Shown one piece after another: positions 39,515 through 48,574 of a stretch of DNA of 64,000 bases. The notes beneath the pieces were generated by a model that saw nothing but the letters and a program-made list of their open reading frames with translations, had not been told where the DNA came from and made no database searches. The position numbers and the translations under genes were made by a program. The number at the start of each line of letters is the position of its first letter. The stretch's first letter is position 1. This stretch comes from CAYZTD01 sp964638155 (GTDB lineage: Archaea; Thermoplasmatota; E2; DHVEG-1), in assembly GCA_964638155.1 (NCBI GenBank), contig CAZWYI010000006.1:1-64000 (forward strand), given 5' to 3'.

Positions 39515-41161
39515 TTGACAGATATTGAAGGATATCCAGATTATATGCTGGAATCTATTAAAAAAGTAGAGGAAAAAAGAGAGCGTAACCTTAAAAAAAC
39601 TGTAAAACCAATGAGCATGGAAGAAAGAGAGTCGATGCTTAGTAAATACCATCCAGATTATATGAAAGGTACTCGCCGTAAATTAAAAGTAGGTATTAAT
39701 AAAGGAGAAGTTTTTTACAACGGGCTTTCTGATCTTTTAGAGGCTAGACCTATTCTTGGTCCTAAGGATGTTGATCTCGATAAAATTGATTATGATGTAG
39801 ATACCTTAATTATTGGTGGAGGGGGAGCAGGAACAGTTGCAGCACTTTTTGCTCATGAATCAGGAGTTTCAATTGATAAAATATTGGTTGTTACTAAACT
39901 TCGACATGGTGATGCAAATAGTATGATGGCACAAGGCGGCATCCAAGCAGCTGATCGACCAGAGGATAGTCCAGCACTGCATTATCTTGACATTTATGGA
40001 GGAGGACATTTTACCAATAAACCTGAACTTGCACGTGCTCTTGCTCTTGATGCACCAAGAATCATAAATTGGCATGAAAATCTTGGTGTAATGTATGATC
40101 GTCAAGAAGATGGAGAATTCCAAGAGCTCTCCGGGGGCGGAACCTGTCGCAACCGTATGCATAGTTGCAAAGACTATTCAGGTATGGAAATAATGAGAAA
40201 CATCCGTGATAGAGCAAGAAACCTTGAAATCCCTGTTCTAGAATTTGCACCTATTGCAGAATTAATCATGGATGATAAAGGGCAAGTTGCAGGAGCAGTA
40301 GCATTTAATCTTGAAACCCATGAGTATTATGTAATAAGAGCAAAAGCAACAATTCTTGCAACAGGCGGTTCTGGTAGACTTCATCTTTCAAATTATCCAA
40401 CTACAAATCATTATGGTGCAACTGGTGATGGTCTTATAATGGCCTATCATGCAGGGGCAAACCTACGTGATCTTGATACAATTCAAATTCATCCAACTGG
40501 TGATGCATTTCCAGAACCAATTGTTGGAATTCTATCAACTGAAAAAATTCGAGGTCTAGGGGCAAAACCGCTTAATAAAGACGGTGATCCATTTGTATTC
40601 CCACTAGAACCACGTGATGTTGAAGCAGCATCTTTTATTCATGAGTGTAAAGAAGGTCGAGGAATAATAACACCAACAGGAATGCCAGGTGTCTGGCTTG
40701 ATACACCTATGATAGAAGAAATTCACGGCGAAGGGACTATAGCTACAAAACTAGCTGGTGAAGTACGCAAATTCAAACGTTTTGGAATTGATATTACAGA
40801 ACAACCAATTTTAGTTTATCCAACTCTTCACTATCAAAATGGCGGGGTTGAAATAAATGAAAAATGTGAGACTCGCGTTCCAGGACTCTTTGCCGCAGGA
40901 GAAGTAAGCGGAGGAGTACATGGTAAAAACAGACTAATGGGCAATTCACTTCTTGATTTTAATGTCTTCGGACGTAGAGCAGGAATTTATGCTGCTAAAT
41001 ATGTTAAAAAAGCAAAAGTTGGAAAGCTCACACTAAGACATCTTGACAAATATACCAAAATGCTAGAAGAATCAGGAGTTAAACCAAAGAAAACAGCCCC
41101 AATATTACTTCCAGATTATCGTGGTGAAATGGCTATTTCTAGATCACTTGATATTTTATGA
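39515..41161 (+). CDS. sdhA: succinate dehydrogenase/fumarate reductase flavoprotein subunit
   Basis: A 548-aa FAD subunit starting at TTG. Dinucleotide-binding IIGGGGAGTVAAL, the MMAQGGIQAAD segment, the FAD-attachment region, IQIHPTG, the substrate-site LGAKPLNKDGD and NGGVEINEKCETRVPGLFAAGEVSGGVHG (in part) are characteristic. It interconverts fumarate and succinate. The N-terminal 90 residues are longer than usual before the FAD motif. Without SdhC/D the natural direction may be fumarate reduction with a thiol, ferredoxin or Hdr-type partner. The Kor genes follow directly. Confidence 0.93.
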   Translation: MTDIEGYPDYMLESIKKVEEKRERNLKKTVKPMSMEERESMLSKYHPDYMKGTRRKLKVGINKGEVFYNGLSDLLEARPILGPKDVDLDKIDYDVDTLIIGGGGAGTVAALFAHESGVSIDKILVVTKLRHGDANSMMAQGGIQAADRPEDSPALHYLDIYGGGHFTNKPELARALALDAPRIINWHENLGVMYDRQEDGEFQELSGGGTCRNRMHSCKDYSGMEIMRNIRDRARNLEIPVLEFAPIAELIMDDKGQVAGAVAFNLETHEYYVIRAKATILATGGSGRLHLSNYPTTNHYGATGDGLIMAYHAGANLRDLDTIQIHPTGDAFPEPIVGILSTEKIRGLGAKPLNKDGDPFVFPLEPRDVEAASFIHECKEGRGIITPTGMPGVWLDTPMIEEIHGEGTIATKLAGEVRKFKRFGIDITEQPILVYPTLHYQNGGVEINEKCETRVPGLFAAGEVSGGVHGKNRLMGNSLLDFNVFGRRAGIYAAKYVKKAKVGKLTLRHLDKYTKMLEESGVKPKKTAPILLPDYRGEMAISRSLDIL

Positions 41162-41171
41162 GGAAAAAATT

Positions 41172-41426
41172 ATGATAGAAGTTAGAGAAGACTGGTGCAA
41201 AGGTTGCAACATCTGCATAGAAAGGTGTCCAGTTAACGCTTTAGAAGAATCTGACAATCTCAACAAGAGAGGTGTGCGCCCACCAACACTCAAAAAAAAT
41301 AATGAATGCAATTATTGCAGGCTCTGTGAATTGTTATGTCCAGATCTTGCAATAACTGTTATTGCTGAAGAAAAGAAAAGAGAGAATAAAAAAACCCTTT
41401 TAACACCAGTAGGGGGAAGAAAATAA
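41172..41426 (+). CDS. korD: 2-oxoglutarate:ferredoxin oxidoreductase delta subunit (ferredoxin)
   Basis: About 84 aa. Two [4Fe-4S] motifs, CKGCNICIERCP and CNYCRLCELLCP, as in the delta subunit of 2-oxoacid:ferredoxin oxidoreductases. ATG 41172 is chosen: a GAGG lies upstream and the family starts with the acidic strand IEVREDWC. Upstream in-frame ATGs fall inside sdhA. The order D-A-B-C with 1-4-bp spacing or overlap is the usual Kor operon. Confidence 0.92.
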   Translation: MIEVREDWCKGCNICIERCPVNALEESDNLNKRGVRPPTLKKNNECNYCRLCELLCPDLAITVIAEEKKRENKKTLLTPVGGRK

Positions 41427-41427
41427 A

Positions 41428-42612
41428 ATGATATATGAGCGAGATCCTAAGAAAATAAGGGAAATATTGGGAGGAAAAGTCCAATTTTTACTAGGTGATA
41501 TGGCCTGCGTTTATGGTGGCATACTCGCCGGTGTTTCATTTTTCGGCGGATATCCTATTACTCCCGCATCAGAGGTCGCCGAAGGAATGGCTAGATTACT
41601 ACCGCGTGCAGGCGGAACATATATTCAAATGGAAGATGAAATCGGAAGTATCGCAGCAGTGATAGGCGCAGCATGGGGTGGTGCAAAATCAATGACTGCA
41701 ACATCTGGACCTGGTTTTTCACTTATGATGGAAAATTATGGATTTGCTGTAATGACTGAAACACCATGTGTGATAGTAAATGTTCAAAGAACAGGCCCAA
41801 GCACAGGTCAGCCAACTCTAGGTGCACAAGGCGATATGATGCAGGCACGATATGGAACACATGGAGACTTTGAAGCAATTGCATTTGCACCCAGCACTGT
41901 ACAGGAATGCCTTGATTTTACAATTGAAGCTTCTAATCTTTCCGAGAAATATCGTAATCCAGTTTGTGTTATGGCAGACGGAGAAATTGGACATCTTCGT
42001 GAAAGAATTGTAATCCCTGATGAAAAAGATCTTAAACTAATAAATAGAGTCGAAGCAACAGTTCCAAAAAAGAAATACATTCCTTTTACCAGATCACAAA
42101 CCCAAAAGAATTCTAAGGTTCCTGATTTTCCAACATTTGGAACAGGATACCGAACATATGTTACAGGCTTAACACATAATGAAAAAGGTTTCCCGGCAAC
42201 TGATAAACAAAAAGATCATGAAAAACTTGTGAAAAGAATCACCTCTAAGATTACTGATGATGCTGATAAACTTGTAAAGGTTGAAAAATTAAACCTCGAT
42301 GACGCAGATATTGCATTTGTAACTTACGGTGCTAGTGCTCGTCCTGCAGAAACTGCTATGGAAATTGCCCGCTCAAAAGGTAAAAAAGTAGGTTTACTAA
42401 GACTTCAAATAGTCTGGCCTTTCCCAGAAAAAGTTATATCAAAACTTGCAAAACAAGTCGATAAAATAATTGTTCCAGAGATGAATCTAGGCCAAATATA
42501 TCATCCTATAAAAGAAGCTGCAAGTGGGAACTGTGAAGTAGAAGTAGCCCCAAAAATAGGCGGTGAGATGCATCTACCATCTGAACTTTTAAAATATCTG
42601 GGGGTGAAATAA
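41428..42612 (+). CDS. korA: 2-oxoglutarate:ferredoxin oxidoreductase alpha subunit
   Basis: A 394-aa alpha subunit. The pyrimidine-domain segment FFGGYPITPASEVAEGMA and the MEDEIGSIAAVIGAAWGG region with TATSGPGFSLMMENYGFA identify the family. The C-terminal part with FVTYGASARPAETAMEIA is the transketolase-like third domain. With korB/C/D it oxidatively decarboxylates 2-oxoglutarate to succinyl-CoA, reducing ferredoxin, or does the reverse. 2-Oxoglutarate rather than another oxoacid is inferred from the sucCD and fumarate reductase context. Confidence 0.94.
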   Translation: MIYERDPKKIREILGGKVQFLLGDMACVYGGILAGVSFFGGYPITPASEVAEGMARLLPRAGGTYIQMEDEIGSIAAVIGAAWGGAKSMTATSGPGFSLMMENYGFAVMTETPCVIVNVQRTGPSTGQPTLGAQGDMMQARYGTHGDFEAIAFAPSTVQECLDFTIEASNLSEKYRNPVCVMADGEIGHLRERIVIPDEKDLKLINRVEATVPKKKYIPFTRSQTQKNSKVPDFPTFGTGYRTYVTGLTHNEKGFPATDKQKDHEKLVKRITSKITDDADKLVKVEKLNLDDADIAFVTYGASARPAETAMEIARSKGKKVGLLRLQIVWPFPEKVISKLAKQVDKIIVPEMNLGQIYHPIKEAASGNCEVEVAPKIGGEMHLPSELLKYLGVK

Positions 42613-42613
42613 A

Positions 42614-43501
42614 ATGGTAGAAATTAAAACAGCAGATCAATTGAATAAAAAATATCTCAGAGAGGGAATGTGGCCAACAATTTTTTGTAACGGATGTGGA
42701 AATGGAGTAGTACTTGAATATACTTTATGGGCACTTGAGGAACTCGGCTGGGATATGGATAAAACAGTTTTTGCTTCAGGAATAGGGTGTTCATCTAGAA
42801 TGCCTGGCTATATAAATGCTGATGCTCTTCATACAACTCATGGACGGGCAATAGCATTTGCAACCGGAATAAAAGCTGCAAATCCAGATCTTAATGTTGT
42901 AATTTTCACAGGAGATGGAGACTGCTCAGGAATAGGTGGTAACCATTTTATCCATGCAGCTAGAAGAAATATAGATATGACGGTGATTATGATTAATAAC
43001 TTCATTTATGGTATGACCGGTGGGCAGCTTGCTCCAACTGCACCTTTAGGAAGCATTGCAACCACAGCACCATATGGAAATATAGAGCCGCCGTTTGATA
43101 TTTGCAATCTAGCAAAATCACTCGGTGCAAATTATGTAGCAAGATGGTCTGTTACTCATCCTTATCAGCCTATAAAATCAGTAAAGGCAGCACTAGAGAA
43201 AACAGGTTTTTCACTTGTTGAATTTTTAGCCCCATGTCCAACTGCTTATGGCCGACGTAATAAGCTAGGAGATATCAAAAAACAATGGGAATGGTATGAT
43301 AATAACACAATTCTGATTGAAGATTACGAACGAATTATGAACTATGGATCTGAAAAAGAAAAAGAAGAAATCAAACACATGTTTCCAGTTGGTGTTTTTC
43401 AGGATTTGGAAAAACCAGGATTTTTCGAGCAATACGAAAAACTAGTTGAAAGACTTGATGGAAAAAAGACTGCTAAATCAAAGAAGGTGATCCACAAATG
43501 A
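42614..43501 (+). CDS. korB: 2-oxoglutarate:ferredoxin oxidoreductase beta subunit (TPP-binding)
   Basis: A 295-aa TPP-binding subunit. FCNGCGNGVVLEYTLWA, SGIGCSSRMPGYINADALHTTHGRA (shortened) and the TPP-metal motif GDGDCSGIGGNHFIHAARRN followed by NNFIYGMTGGQ are diagnostic. Its stop overlaps the korC start by 4 nt (ATGA). It works with korA to form the catalytic core. Confidence 0.95.
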   Translation: MVEIKTADQLNKKYLREGMWPTIFCNGCGNGVVLEYTLWALEELGWDMDKTVFASGIGCSSRMPGYINADALHTTHGRAIAFATGIKAANPDLNVVIFTGDGDCSGIGGNHFIHAARRNIDMTVIMINNFIYGMTGGQLAPTAPLGSIATTAPYGNIEPPFDICNLAKSLGANYVARWSVTHPYQPIKSVKAALEKTGFSLVEFLAPCPTAYGRRNKLGDIKKQWEWYDNNTILIEDYERIMNYGSEKEKEEIKHMFPVGVFQDLEKPGFFEQYEKLVERLDGKKTAKSKKVIHK

Positions 43502-44040
43502 AAAAGGAGATACGCATCTGCGGTTTTGGAGGACAGGGCGTTATTCTATCAGGCTATATCATTGGAAAAGCAGCATCTGTCTTTATGGATTATAATGCTG
43601 TTCAATCTCAATCATATGGCCCTGAAGCACGAGGGGGTGCAGCACGCTCAGAGGTAATTGTTTCTGACGAAAAAATAGGATATCCAAGACCCATGGGGGT
43701 AGATTTACTTGTTGCAATGAGTCAGGAATCATTTGATACATATAGAGATGACCTTAACAAAGATACTAAGATTGTTATCGACCCTGATCTTGTTCCAAGA
43801 CATGACATCGGAACACCAGTTTATAAAATTCAAGCCCAAAAAATCGCAGAAGAACTTGGCAACAAAATTGTGACAAATATCGTAATGGTTGGTGCATCTA
43901 CTGCAATCTTTGGACTCTTAGATGAAGATGCTGTAAAAAAATCTGTTATGGAAAGCGTTCCGAAAAAATTTATCGATTTAAATGAAAAAGCTTATTTAAA
44001 AGGATTAGAGGCAGGAAAAAATGCCCTCAAGAGATTATAA
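43498..44040 (+). CDS. korC: 2-oxoglutarate:ferredoxin oxidoreductase gamma subunit
   Basis: A 180-aa gamma subunit of the 2-oxoacid:acceptor oxidoreductase type with ICGFGGQGVILSGYIIGKAA, SYGPEARGGAARSEVIVS and TNIVMVGASTAIFGLL. The start overlaps korB. The 3' end overlaps the following hdrA by 20 nt, so Kor and Hdr are translationally linked. That supports direct ferredoxin exchange between the two complexes. Confidence 0.95.
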   Translation: MKKEIRICGFGGQGVILSGYIIGKAASVFMDYNAVQSQSYGPEARGGAARSEVIVSDEKIGYPRPMGVDLLVAMSQESFDTYRDDLNKDTKIVIDPDLVPRHDIGTPVYKIQAQKIAEELGNKIVTNIVMVGASTAIFGLLDEDAVKKSVMESVPKKFIDLNEKAYLKGLEAGKNALKRL

Positions 44041-47000
44041 TCAAAAAATGGATCATAACCAAGGAATTCCTCTTACTGATGATTACTTTTTAGAAGAACC
44101 AGAATTAGCACTATTGAAAGATAAAATGCCAGCTCCTGAGACTACCGTTAAGGCGTTAGAACAAAGGCTTGCTAAAAAGAAAAAAAGAGTAATCAATGCA
44201 GATGTATTAGTTGTTGGTGCAGGTATTTCAGGAATGCAATCTGCACTGGATATTGCAGATAAAGGCTACAAAGTTGTAATAATTGATAAAACTTCAACTA
44301 TTGGCGGGGCAATGGTAAAACTTGATAAGACTTTTCCTACAAATGATTGTAGTATTTGTACAGCGGCACCTAAGATGGTCGAGCTTGCTCGTCACCCAAA
44401 CGTTGAACTAATCACTTATGCAGAGCTAAATAAATTAGATGGTGAAAAAGGTGATTTTTCCGCACAAATTTGGAAGAAAACCAAATATGTTGATCCTGAT
44501 AAGTGTACCGGTTGTGATGACTGTACAGAAGTGTGTCCTGTAGATGTGGTGAGTAGTTTTAATGAAAAAATTTCAACTCGTAAAGCAATTTATATCGAGT
44601 TTCCACAGGCAGTTCCAATAGTCTATACAATTGATCATGAACACTGTACCGGATGTGGAGCCTGCGATAGAGTTTGTGAACCAGAGGCAATTAATTTTCT
44701 AGAAAAATCCCAAGAAATAGAAGTAAAAGTAGGTGCTGTAGTTGTTGCTACTGGTTTTGAAGTATTTGAACCAAATGAGATACGTAAAGAATATGGTTAT
44801 GGAAAATATGATAATGTTATGACTGCAATGCAGTTTGAAAGACTTTTATCAAGTTTTGGTCCTACATCAGGAAAAGTACTACGCCCTTCAGATTTAAAGA
44901 AACCAAAAAAAATTGGTTGGATACAATGCGTCGGATCACGTAGTGAACAAGATGGATATCCCTATTGTTCACGGGTTTGCTGTATGTATGCCACAAAAGA
45001 AGCAAGCATTGTAAAAGAATCAAACCCAGATATTGATATTAACATATATTATATGGATATTAGAGCCTATGGTAAAGATTTCCAACAATATTATGATCAT
45101 GCAAAAGACCTTGGTGTAAAATACAAAAGAGGCCGCCCTTCAAATGTTTATGAAAACAAGGATAAAAGCCTAACTGTAAGATATAAAGATACACTCTCTG
45201 GAAAAGTAGAGGAAGACAAAGTTGACTTACTTGTACTTTCCACATCTATTATTCCTTCAAAACACAATAAAAAATTAGCAAAAATCCTTGGAATTGAAGT
45301 TGATGAAAACGGCTTTTTTAAACAAGATTCGCTTTTGAATAACCCTGTTCAATCAACTAAAGATGGTATATTTTTAGCAGGGTGTATTCAGGGGCCAAAG
45401 GATATTCCAGATAGTGTAAGTATGGCAAGCGGTGCAGCTGCAAAAGCAGTTTCACCTGTAAAAGATAGAAAAAGACATATCGGCCGTGACTTTCCAGCGG
45501 AAAAAGATGTATCTTTAGAAGAACCTAGAATTGGTGTTTTCATATGCCATTGCGGTAAAAACATTGCAGGTTATCTTGATGTTGAAAAGCTAACTGAAAA
45601 AGTCAAAAAACAAGCAAATGTTGAATATGCAGAACATGTGATGTTTGCATGTTCTGAGGATACTTGTAAAAAAATCCGTGAAACAATAAAAGAGAAAAAA
45701 CTCAATAGAATTGTAGTTGCTGCCTGCTCACCAAGAACTCATGGTGGCTTGTTTCAGGATACATTACTTGAGGCAGGTTTAAACAAATATCTATTTGAAA
45801 TGGCAAATATTCGTAACCACTGCAGTTGGGTTCACTCTGATGACTGGGATAAGGCAACTGAAAAAGCAATAGGCCTTATTGATGCAGCTATAGCTAAAGT
45901 AAGATTACTAGAGCCTCTTAGTGAAGAGGAATTTTCAATTATCCCTAAAGTACTTGTTATCGGAGGGGGAGTATCAGGGATGAAGGCATCTCTTGCACTA
46001 GCTGATATGGGTATTAAATCATATTTAATTGAAAAAGAAAAAGAGCTGGGCGGGAGACTAAAACACCTACATTCCATGTTTCCATCTGATACCAAAGCAA
46101 AAGATATAATTAATCCATTAATTAAGAAAGTCAATAAAAACAAACTTATTACTGTAATGAGAGAAGCAACACTTGCAGATATTGATGGTTTTATTGGTAA
46201 CTACGAAGGCACAATTAAACATAAAGGTAAAAAGAAAAAACTGGAGTTTGGAACAATAATTGTTTCAACTGGTTTTAAAGAAGTAGACCTTAAAGGGCAG
46301 TATCAATATGGAAAAAATAAAAATATTCTTTCTCAAACAGAACTTGAAGAAAAAATCAAGAAAGGAGAATTAAAGAAGAAACCAAAAAACGTGGTAATGG
46401 TAAACTGCGCTGGCGCTATGGATGAAAAAAGACCTTATTGTTGTCGTATAGGTTGCGGTGTTGCAATTAAAAATGCAAAGCTTATTTCTGAGAAATATCC
46501 TGGTGCAAAGATTTGGTTACTATATAGAGATATGCGTGTTTTTGGAAAAGAAGAAGAGGAATATTATTCTGATGTATTAGAGAATCAACATGTCACAATG
46601 GTTCGTTATCCTAGTGAGAAAAAACCAGAGGTAGTCTTAGACAAAAAAGATCCAATAGATGGGCCTATAAAAATAAAAGTATATGATGATATTTTAGGTG
46701 AAGAACTAACAATAGACTCAGATTTAGTTGTACTTACAGTTAATACTGAGGGTGAGGTTTTAACTGATACTTTGAAAAATATGCTAAAGATACCTGCAGA
46801 TGCCGGTGGATTCTTTTTAGAAGCACATGCAAAAATCAGACCTCTTGATTTTGCAACTGATGGTATATTCCTATGTGGTGCTGCTCATTTTCCAAAAAAT
46901 TTAGTTGATTCAATTGCTCAGGCAGAAGGTGCTGCATCTCGGGCGGCAATTCCAATAATGCAGGAGAAAATGAAAGGAGAAGGTCAGGTTGCAGAGGTAA

Positions 47001-47236
47001 ATGAAGACCTCTGCAGTGGATGTAAGACATGTGAATCACTTTGCCCGTATTCTGCAATAAGTGTTGAGCCTAAAAAGGATGATCCTGATCATCTTGTTGC
47101 AGAAGTAAATCGCGCTCTTTGCAAAGGATGTGGTGCATGTGCCGCTGGTTGTCCATCTGGTGCTATAGAACAGATGGGATTTAAAACAAAGCAGATACAA
47201 GTCATGGTAAATGCTCTTTTAGGGGAGTGTAAATAA
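44021..47236 (+). CDS. hdrA: tandem-domain HdrA (heterodisulfide reductase flavoprotein subunit)
   Basis: 1071 aa, two HdrA units fused. Unit 1 (1 to about 495) has GAGISGMQSALDIA, FPTNDCSICTAAPKM, a ferredoxin CTGCDDCTEVCP plus CTGCGACDRVCE, and IQCVGSRSEQDGYPYCSRVCC (in part), but no N-terminal HdrA domain. Unit 2 (from about 500) has the canonical start IGVFICHCGKNIAG, a second flavin site IGGGVSGMKASLA and a C-terminal two-cluster ferredoxin (CSGCKTCESLCP, CKGCGACAAGCP). It lacks the FPTxDC cysteines. HdrA bifurcates electrons between ferredoxin and a disulfide. Here it precedes HdrC and HdrB and overlaps korC. Confidence 0.92.
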   Translation: MPSRDYNQKMDHNQGIPLTDDYFLEEPELALLKDKMPAPETTVKALEQRLAKKKKRVINADVLVVGAGISGMQSALDIADKGYKVVIIDKTSTIGGAMVKLDKTFPTNDCSICTAAPKMVELARHPNVELITYAELNKLDGEKGDFSAQIWKKTKYVDPDKCTGCDDCTEVCPVDVVSSFNEKISTRKAIYIEFPQAVPIVYTIDHEHCTGCGACDRVCEPEAINFLEKSQEIEVKVGAVVVATGFEVFEPNEIRKEYGYGKYDNVMTAMQFERLLSSFGPTSGKVLRPSDLKKPKKIGWIQCVGSRSEQDGYPYCSRVCCMYATKEASIVKESNPDIDINIYYMDIRAYGKDFQQYYDHAKDLGVKYKRGRPSNVYENKDKSLTVRYKDTLSGKVEEDKVDLLVLSTSIIPSKHNKKLAKILGIEVDENGFFKQDSLLNNPVQSTKDGIFLAGCIQGPKDIPDSVSMASGAAAKAVSPVKDRKRHIGRDFPAEKDVSLEEPRIGVFICHCGKNIAGYLDVEKLTEKVKKQANVEYAEHVMFACSEDTCKKIRETIKEKKLNRIVVAACSPRTHGGLFQDTLLEAGLNKYLFEMANIRNHCSWVHSDDWDKATEKAIGLIDAAIAKVRLLEPLSEEEFSIIPKVLVIGGGVSGMKASLALADMGIKSYLIEKEKELGGRLKHLHSMFPSDTKAKDIINPLIKKVNKNKLITVMREATLADIDGFIGNYEGTIKHKGKKKKLEFGTIIVSTGFKEVDLKGQYQYGKNKNILSQTELEEKIKKGELKKKPKNVVMVNCAGAMDEKRPYCCRIGCGVAIKNAKLISEKYPGAKIWLLYRDMRVFGKEEEEYYSDVLENQHVTMVRYPSEKKPEVVLDKKDPIDGPIKIKVYDDILGEELTIDSDLVVLTVNTEGEVLTDTLKNMLKIPADAGGFFLEAHAKIRPLDFATDGIFLCGAAHFPKNLVDSIAQAEGAASRAAIPIMQEKMKGEGQVAEVNEDLCSGCKTCESLCPYSAISVEPKKDDPDHLVAEVNRALCKGCGACAAGCPSGAIEQMGFKTKQIQVMVNALLGECK

Positions 47237-47238
47237 AT

Positions 47239-47667
47239 ATGCCAAAGGAAAAACTACCAAAGAACAAAGAAATAAGTCAGCTAACTTTTAAAAAAGGTGA
47301 ACTGGCAAGAGAAGTCGAAGAAATCAGTGGTGAAAATCTCTTTGGCTGTTATCAATGCGGAACATGTTCTGCAGGTTGTCCATATGTTGATGATATGGAT
47401 CTTACACCAGATGAGGTTATTAGATACATTATACTTGATAGAACGGAGGTACTAAACTCTAAAACGATTTGGCTTTGCTCAGCATGTTTTACATGCGCTG
47501 AACGCTGCCCCCGCAATATCAATATCACAAAAATTATGGAGGCTCTCCGCCAGATTATTCTTAGAAGAAAAATAGATCATAGTAATGCTCATAAAACAAC
47601 AAAGAAAGAAAGAGAAAAGATACCGCAAATTGCGTTTGTAAGTTTATTTAGGAAAAATATTGGCTGA
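47239..47667 (+). CDS. hdrC: HdrC, heterodisulfide reductase iron-sulfur subunit
   Basis: A 142-aa HdrC with two [4Fe-4S] motifs, CYQCGTCSAGCPY and CSACFTCAERCPRN, in the usual spacing, followed by a helical ILRRK segment. It relays electrons from HdrA to HdrB. It lies 2 bp after hdrA and 5 bp before hdrB. Confidence 0.93.
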   Translation: MPKEKLPKNKEISQLTFKKGELAREVEEISGENLFGCYQCGTCSAGCPYVDDMDLTPDEVIRYIILDRTEVLNSKTIWLCSACFTCAERCPRNINITKIMEALRQIILRRKIDHSNAHKTTKKEREKIPQIAFVSLFRKNIG

Positions 47668-47672
47668 TTGTT

Positions 47673-48554
47673 ATGAAATTATTATACTACCCTGGTTGCA
47701 CACTTAAAACATCTGCAAAAAATCTTGAAAAAACAGCTTTTGCAATAATGGATAAACTTGGCCATGAACTAAAGGAGATGGATGATTGGGTATGCTGCGG
47801 CGTTGTATCATCACTTTCTGATGATGATTTAATGAGACATCTGGCACCGCTTCGTTCATTGATTCATGTTGAAGATCAAGGTGAAAAAAAAGTAATTAGT
47901 CTCTGTGACATGTGCTGCAACACTCTCAAACAGACTAATCTTAGGGTTAAGGAAAAACCTGATGATTTTGAAACTCTAAATGATTTTATGGATCAGGAAA
48001 ATGATTATAAAAAAACAGTTGAGGTCTATCATTTCTTGGAGTTCTTACGGGATGATATAGGTTTTGACAAATTGAAAAAAATGGTTAAAAACCCACTTTC
48101 TGGTCTAAAAATTATGCCTTATTACGGGTGTATGTTGTTAAGACCAAGAGAGGTTGCAATTGATGATGCCGAAGATCCAACTATTATGAGCGATCTTTTA
48201 AGGGCTCTTGGTGCAGAAGTAGTTGACAATCCATTTAAGATAGAATGTTGTGGTTCTTATCATACTATAGAAAATAAAGATATTGTTATAAATCGTGCAT
48301 ATCGTATCACAAATTTTGCAATTGAAAGAGATGCCGATGCAATTATGCTTTCTTGTCCGCTATGCCGTTTTAATTTAGATGAAAGGGGAAAAGAAGCAGA
48401 AAAGTTACACAAGGGATACCAACAGATTCCTGTTTATTATTACACACAATTGATGGCAATAGCACTGGGAATTGATCCTTCATTATGCGGTTTTGATCAG
48501 CATGCTGTTGATCCAAAATTGTTATTGAAAAGAAAAGGGGTTTATGAAAAATAA
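47673..48554 (+). CDS. hdrB: HdrB, CCG-domain catalytic subunit
   Basis: A 293-aa HdrB. Starting MKLLYYPGCTLKTSAKNLE, it has two cysteine-rich CCG motifs: WVCCGVVSS with CDMCCNTL, and IECCGSYHTIE with SCPLCRFNL. These hold the noncubane [4Fe-4S] clusters that reduce CoM-S-S-CoB in methanogens. No methanogenesis genes are in the window, so the disulfide substrate here is unknown. It completes an HdrA-C-B set directly upstream of hydrogenase genes. Confidence 0.93.
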   Translation: MKLLYYPGCTLKTSAKNLEKTAFAIMDKLGHELKEMDDWVCCGVVSSLSDDDLMRHLAPLRSLIHVEDQGEKKVISLCDMCCNTLKQTNLRVKEKPDDFETLNDFMDQENDYKKTVEVYHFLEFLRDDIGFDKLKKMVKNPLSGLKIMPYYGCMLLRPREVAIDDAEDPTIMSDLLRALGAEVVDNPFKIECCGSYHTIENKDIVINRAYRITNFAIERDADAIMLSCPLCRFNLDERGKEAEKLHKGYQQIPVYYYTQLMAIALGIDPSLCGFDQHAVDPKLLLKRKGVYEK

Positions 48555-48574
48555 AAAGTTAGGTGGTATTATAT

